NCBI GenBank assembly: GCA_023427125.1
Contig: JAEZBP010000342.1
Span: forward strand, 1-5,191
Source: Pseudomonadota bacterium
GTDB lineage: Bacteria; Myxococcota_A; Polyangia; Polyangiales; Sandaracinaceae
DNA: 5,191 nucleotides
Reading direction: 5' to 3'
The notes beneath the pieces were generated by a model, which was not told the DNA's origin, did not search any database, and saw only the letters and a program-made list of their open reading frames with translations. This document shows, one piece after another, positions 4,877 to 5,191 of this stretch. Position numbers and translations under genes: made by a program. Position 1 is the stretch's first letter; every line of letters starts with the position of its first letter.

Positions 4877-5191
4877 ATGCGCGTCGTCCTCGTTTTCTGG
4901 TTGATGATTCCCGCCGGGGCGAGCGCGCAGGTCGAGGCGCTCGCCGTGCCCGGCCATTCCGACGCTGCGCTCGTTGTGCCCGCCTCCGTCGAGCCGCGGC
5001 CGGTGATCGTCGCGCTGCATGGCAACTACGATCGGCCGGAGTGGGCGTGCGAGTCGTGGGCCCAGATCGTGGATGGGCGCGCGTTCGTGCTCTGCCCGCG
5101 CGGCGCGCCGCGGAGGGACGTCCCTCGCGCGGAGGACCGCTGGACCTATCGCGGCGCGGACGCGGTCGTGCGGGAGGTGGAGGCCGCGCGC
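4877..5191 (+). CDS. Secreted alpha/beta hydrolase (partial, cut by right edge)
   Basis: There are 105 codons from ATG 4877 to the window edge. The N-terminus (MRVVLVFWLMIPAGASAQ) is a signal peptide with a signal-peptidase I site after Ala17 (ASA-Q), so the enzyme is periplasmic or secreted. After a strand-rich stretch (VEALAVPGHSDAALVVP) comes PVIVALHGNYDRPEW (42-56), the HG oxyanion motif after the first core strand of alpha/beta hydrolases. AFVLCPRGAPR (69-79) and DRWTYRG (87-93) follow, a pattern common in dienelactone-hydrolase and esterase-like secreted proteins. Cys58 and Cys73 could form a disulfide. The nucleophile serine, acid and histidine would lie beyond the edge, so activity cannot be judged. 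It starts 46 bases after the lipoprotein gene in the same direction, with only a distant GAGGG (4860-4864) as ribosome binding site. It is probably the third gene of the operon. Confidence 0.72.
   Translation, partial: MRVVLVFWLMIPAGASAQVEALAVPGHSDAALVVPASVEPRPVIVALHGNYDRPEWACESWAQIVDGRAFVLCPRGAPRRDVPRAEDRWTYRGADAVVREVEAAR

Noticed and set aside
3841..5025. A 394-codon minus-strand frame opposite the lipoprotein and the secreted hydrolase.
   Set aside because: The plus-strand frames carry a clear lipobox, a signal peptide and a hydrolase motif, while this frame has only biased composition.

Overview
This is a very GC-rich window, dense in GCG, CTC and GAG codons. It holds lipoproteins, a secreted hydrolase and an ACE-like peptidase. 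That mix, together with the lipoprotein at 3922-4830 whose cysteine pattern I associate with myxobacterial hypothetical proteins, suggests a Myxococcota bacterium, perhaps Sandaracinaceae or Polyangia. This placement is an inference from composition and protein style; there is no rRNA or other marker gene here. No stretch longer than about 180 bases lacks a gene.

Left part (1-955, minus strand): a truncated alpha/beta hydrolase of the dienelactone-hydrolase type runs off the left edge. Upstream of it, in the same direction, lies a 183-residue protein I do not recognise. The hydrolase reading frame runs into a short repeat bounded by near-identical 15-base direct repeats. A second copy of the repeat core lies at 1966-2012 in the opposite orientation.

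Middle part (1053-1891): a small protein with two membrane spans (plus strand) converges on a glutaredoxin-fold protein (minus strand), with only 5 bases between their stop codons. The glutaredoxin-like protein contains no cysteine at all, so it cannot do thiol-disulfide chemistry through its own active site.

Right part (2069-5191, plus strand): a probable operon of three exported proteins. The first is a complete M2-family zinc dipeptidyl carboxypeptidase (angiotensin-converting-enzyme family). The second is a lipoprotein with eight cysteines in its mature part, starting 11 bases later. The third is the start of a secreted alpha/beta hydrolase, cut by the right edge. All three would act in the cell envelope or outside the cell; a shared role in peptide or ester breakdown is inferred from location only.

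The signals that most deserve a second look are the dispersed repeat and its in-frame presence in the left hydrolase, the loss of the chloride-binding arginines in the ACE homologue, and the cysteine-free glutaredoxin. I saw no CRISPR array, tRNA, rRNA, transposase or recognisable defence system.
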